From: an uncultured Saprospiraceae bacterium
GTDB lineage: Bacteria; Bacteroidota; Bacteroidia; Chitinophagales; Saprospiraceae
Direction: 5' to 3'
DNA length: 7,682 nt
Assembly: GCA_937969485.1 (NCBI GenBank)
Contig: CALBVQ010000138.1
Coordinates: forward strand, 1-7,682
A program made the translations under genes and the position numbers. Of the stretch, positions 6,308-7,682 are shown in pieces. The notes under the pieces are model-generated. The model was given only the letters and a program-made list of their open reading frames with translations. It was not told where the DNA came from and made no database searches. Position 1 is the stretch's first letter, and the number at the start of each line of letters is the position of its first letter.

Positions 6308-7027
6308 CTACCAGCGATATACTTCTTTTTTCTTCCATTGATTTATTATGTAATTATAGATCAAAAGCAAGTAGTCAAATTTTGATTGTGAAAGTTGTCC
6401 TTTACTAATCAAAAGTTGATAGTAGTCAGCTAATACCTCACCTTGTTGTTCGTAATTCAAGTGACCTTGACTTTGTTGATTCGAATACATCTCAAGTAGC
6501 CTTGAGGCTCCTCCATATGTGTAAGCTGAAGGCGTGCGTTGTGCTAACAGAGATCTAATAATATAAGGAGATCCATAGCGGGAAAATTGATAGATGTGGA
6601 TTAGTTCGTGGGCAAATGTACGGTCTTTCATAAGGCCATCACTATTGATGATGTAAAAGGAAACGAAAGCAAATTTGCCATTTCTCGTAAGCCAGGATGC
6701 ATCATCATTAATTAATGTAGGGACCTTCAATTTATCACCAAATAACAATTCTCTGATTTCTTTTTCTTTGGGCGTAAGCCCTCTAACATTTTTTTTTAAT
6801 AAAACCACAGTTATGCAGATGATTTCGGGAAATAACAGCAAATCAGTAAAATAAAGAAAAAGAGATACAACCCATTCTAGGATAAGTTTAGGAAAAGTTA
6901 TCTCTCCACCTAATTTATAACGGATGGGTAATAGATGTTTGACCACTCGATAGATGCGGATAGGATAAGTCTTGATAGCAAAGAACAATATAGACCATAT
7001 TACTACTAACTTTTGGCGTAAGCCCAT
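6308..7027 (-). CDS. membrane-anchored HExxH metallopeptidase-like protein, function unknown
   Basis: The 239-residue product has hydrophobic stretches near 6-20 and 46-78, so it is likely membrane-anchored. The remainder is soluble and holds a zinc-peptidase-like motif H140-E-L-I-H144 (TFAHELIHIYQFSRYG). About 50 residues later, NYEQQGEVLADYY has E193 and E197 as candidates for a third zinc ligand. The HELxHxxQ...EQQxExxADYY layout resembles uncharacterised bacterial proteins with a gluzincin-like fold. The conserved His and Glu suggest a zinc site, but proteolysis is not shown. The ATG lies 5 bp after the permease stop, so the two genes are probably translated from one message. A role in envelope processing linked to that transporter is speculation. 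Confidence 0.8.
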   Translation of the reverse strand: MGLRQKLVVIWSILFFAIKTYPIRIYRVVKHLLPIRYKLGGEITFPKLILEWVVSLFLYFTDLLLFPEIICITVVLLKKNVRGLTPKEKEIRELLFGDKLKVPTLINDDASWLTRNGKFAFVSFYIINSDGLMKDRTFAHELIHIYQFSRYGSPYIIRSLLAQRTPSAYTYGGASRLLEMYSNQQSQGHLNYEQQGEVLADYYQLLISKGQLSQSKFDYLLLIYNYIINQWKKKEVYRW

Positions 7028-7032
7028 ATGTG

Positions 7033-7682
7033 CTAATTAAATCGAAGAATCCTAATTGGCTTGATCTGTGAAATAAGAATAGAAGGCACCAAGAGAAAAA
7101 TCAGCGTTAAAAAAAGTACCCCGATATTGATAAGCATTATTGCAGAGTAATCGAATAAAATAGGTGCGGAATCGATCAGGTAATTTGTTTCATCGAGTTT
7201 GATAATCTTAGTGTGTTTCTGCAGCAAACAAAGCCCAAAGCCAAGGATATTCCCAATAATCATTCCTCGAAGAATAATATAGAAGGCACAGTACAAGAAG
7301 ATTTTTACCACGCTGGCATTAGAGGCCCCGAGACTTTTTAGGATACCAATGGTCTTTGTTCGTTCGAGAATCAAGATTAGATAAGTAGTTATCATAGTAA
7401 TTATCGCAACAATGATCATCAAAAGGAAAATCACCGACTCGTTTACATCTTGTAGATTCAACCAGCTGAAAATATTGTCGAATTTTTCACGAATTGTTTC
7501 ACTATATAATCGGGATGGTAGCTCTTCTACATATATGTATTCGTTCATGATTGCCATATCATCTCCATCCTCCAATATCACTTCATAACCTCCGTATTCA
7601 TTCGATTTCCAGTTCAGTAACTCCTGAGGAATTCGTAGATCTACAAAACCAAATTTACTATCATATTCCTCGATCCCAGTAC
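7033..7682 (-). CDS. FtsX-like ABC transporter permease, C-terminal part (cut by window edge)
   Basis: The frame stays open to the right edge, so the visible 216 codons are the C-terminal portion only; a GTG at 7579-7581 is internal and not the start. Counting from the first complete codon, an extracytoplasmic segment (about 1-80) is followed by membrane helices near 83-104, 124-153 and 180-203. After the first helix comes ERTKTIGILKSLGAS (106-120), the cytoplasmic coupling segment typical of the LolC/LolE/MacB permease class. The protein ends in QIKPIRILRFN, matching the usual P-x-x-x-LR tail of these permeases. Such proteins work with an ABC ATPase, not present here, to move lipoproteins or peptides, or to transmit force across the membrane. 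The substrate is unknown. A stop-to-start gap of 5 bp links it to the next gene. Confidence 0.88.
   Translation of the reverse strand, partial: TGIEEYDSKFGFVDLRIPQELLNWKSNEYGGYEVILEDGDDMAIMNEYIYVEELPSRLYSETIREKFDNIFSWLNLQDVNESVIFLLMIIVAIITMITTYLILILERTKTIGILKSLGASNASVVKIFLYCAFYIILRGMIIGNILGFGLCLLQKHTKIIKLDETNYLIDSAPILFDYSAIMLINIGVLFLTLIFLLVPSILISQIKPIRILRFN

Noticed and set aside
7579..7581. GTG as the start of the FtsX-like permease
   Set aside because: The frame remains open upstream to the window edge with permease-like sequence, so the GTG is an internal valine.

Overview
The window looks like chromosomal DNA from a low-GC member of the Bacteroidota, probably close to Cytophagales-type lineages. 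This is inferred from four things: a class Ia ribonucleotide reductase of the eukaryote-like type in nrdB-nrdA order, near absence of Shine-Dalgarno motifs, two upstream TANNTTTG motifs that fit the Bacteroidota -7 promoter element, and the mix of families (FtsX-like permease, YfiT-type DinB protein, CorA). Genus cannot be told from the sequence.

All six convincing genes lie on the minus strand, so transcription runs from high to low coordinates. In transcription order they are: the C-terminal part of an FtsX-like ABC permease, cut by the right edge of the window; a membrane-anchored HExxH protein of unknown function, starting 5 bp after the permease stop; a YfiT/DinB-type thiol transferase; a CorA-type divalent cation transporter; nrdB; and nrdA. 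A strong intrinsic terminator follows nrdA. The YfiT and CorA genes each have a TANNTTTG motif 27-28 nt before the start codon, so they probably have their own promoters. nrdB and nrdA look like one transcription unit with a dyad element between them. NrdA and NrdB together reduce ribonucleoside diphosphates to deoxyribonucleotides for DNA synthesis; both keep the full set of catalytic, radical and metal residues.

The non-coding DNA is the part most worth attention. The nrdB upstream region (4271-4697) holds two perfect consensus DnaA boxes in inverted orientation, a third box matching the relaxed consensus, and an AT-rich tract of about 17% GC. This suggests DnaA control of dNTP synthesis, as known for E. 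coli nrdAB, or less likely a replication origin. The left end (about 90-696) has no gene I can recognise, yet has coding-like GC and no long homopolymers; it could be an eroded gene, an unrecognised RNA, or plain spacer. A short open frame at 3-89 may be the 3' end of a plus-strand gene. I see no CRISPR array, insertion sequence, tRNA or rRNA, and no clear new multi-gene system.
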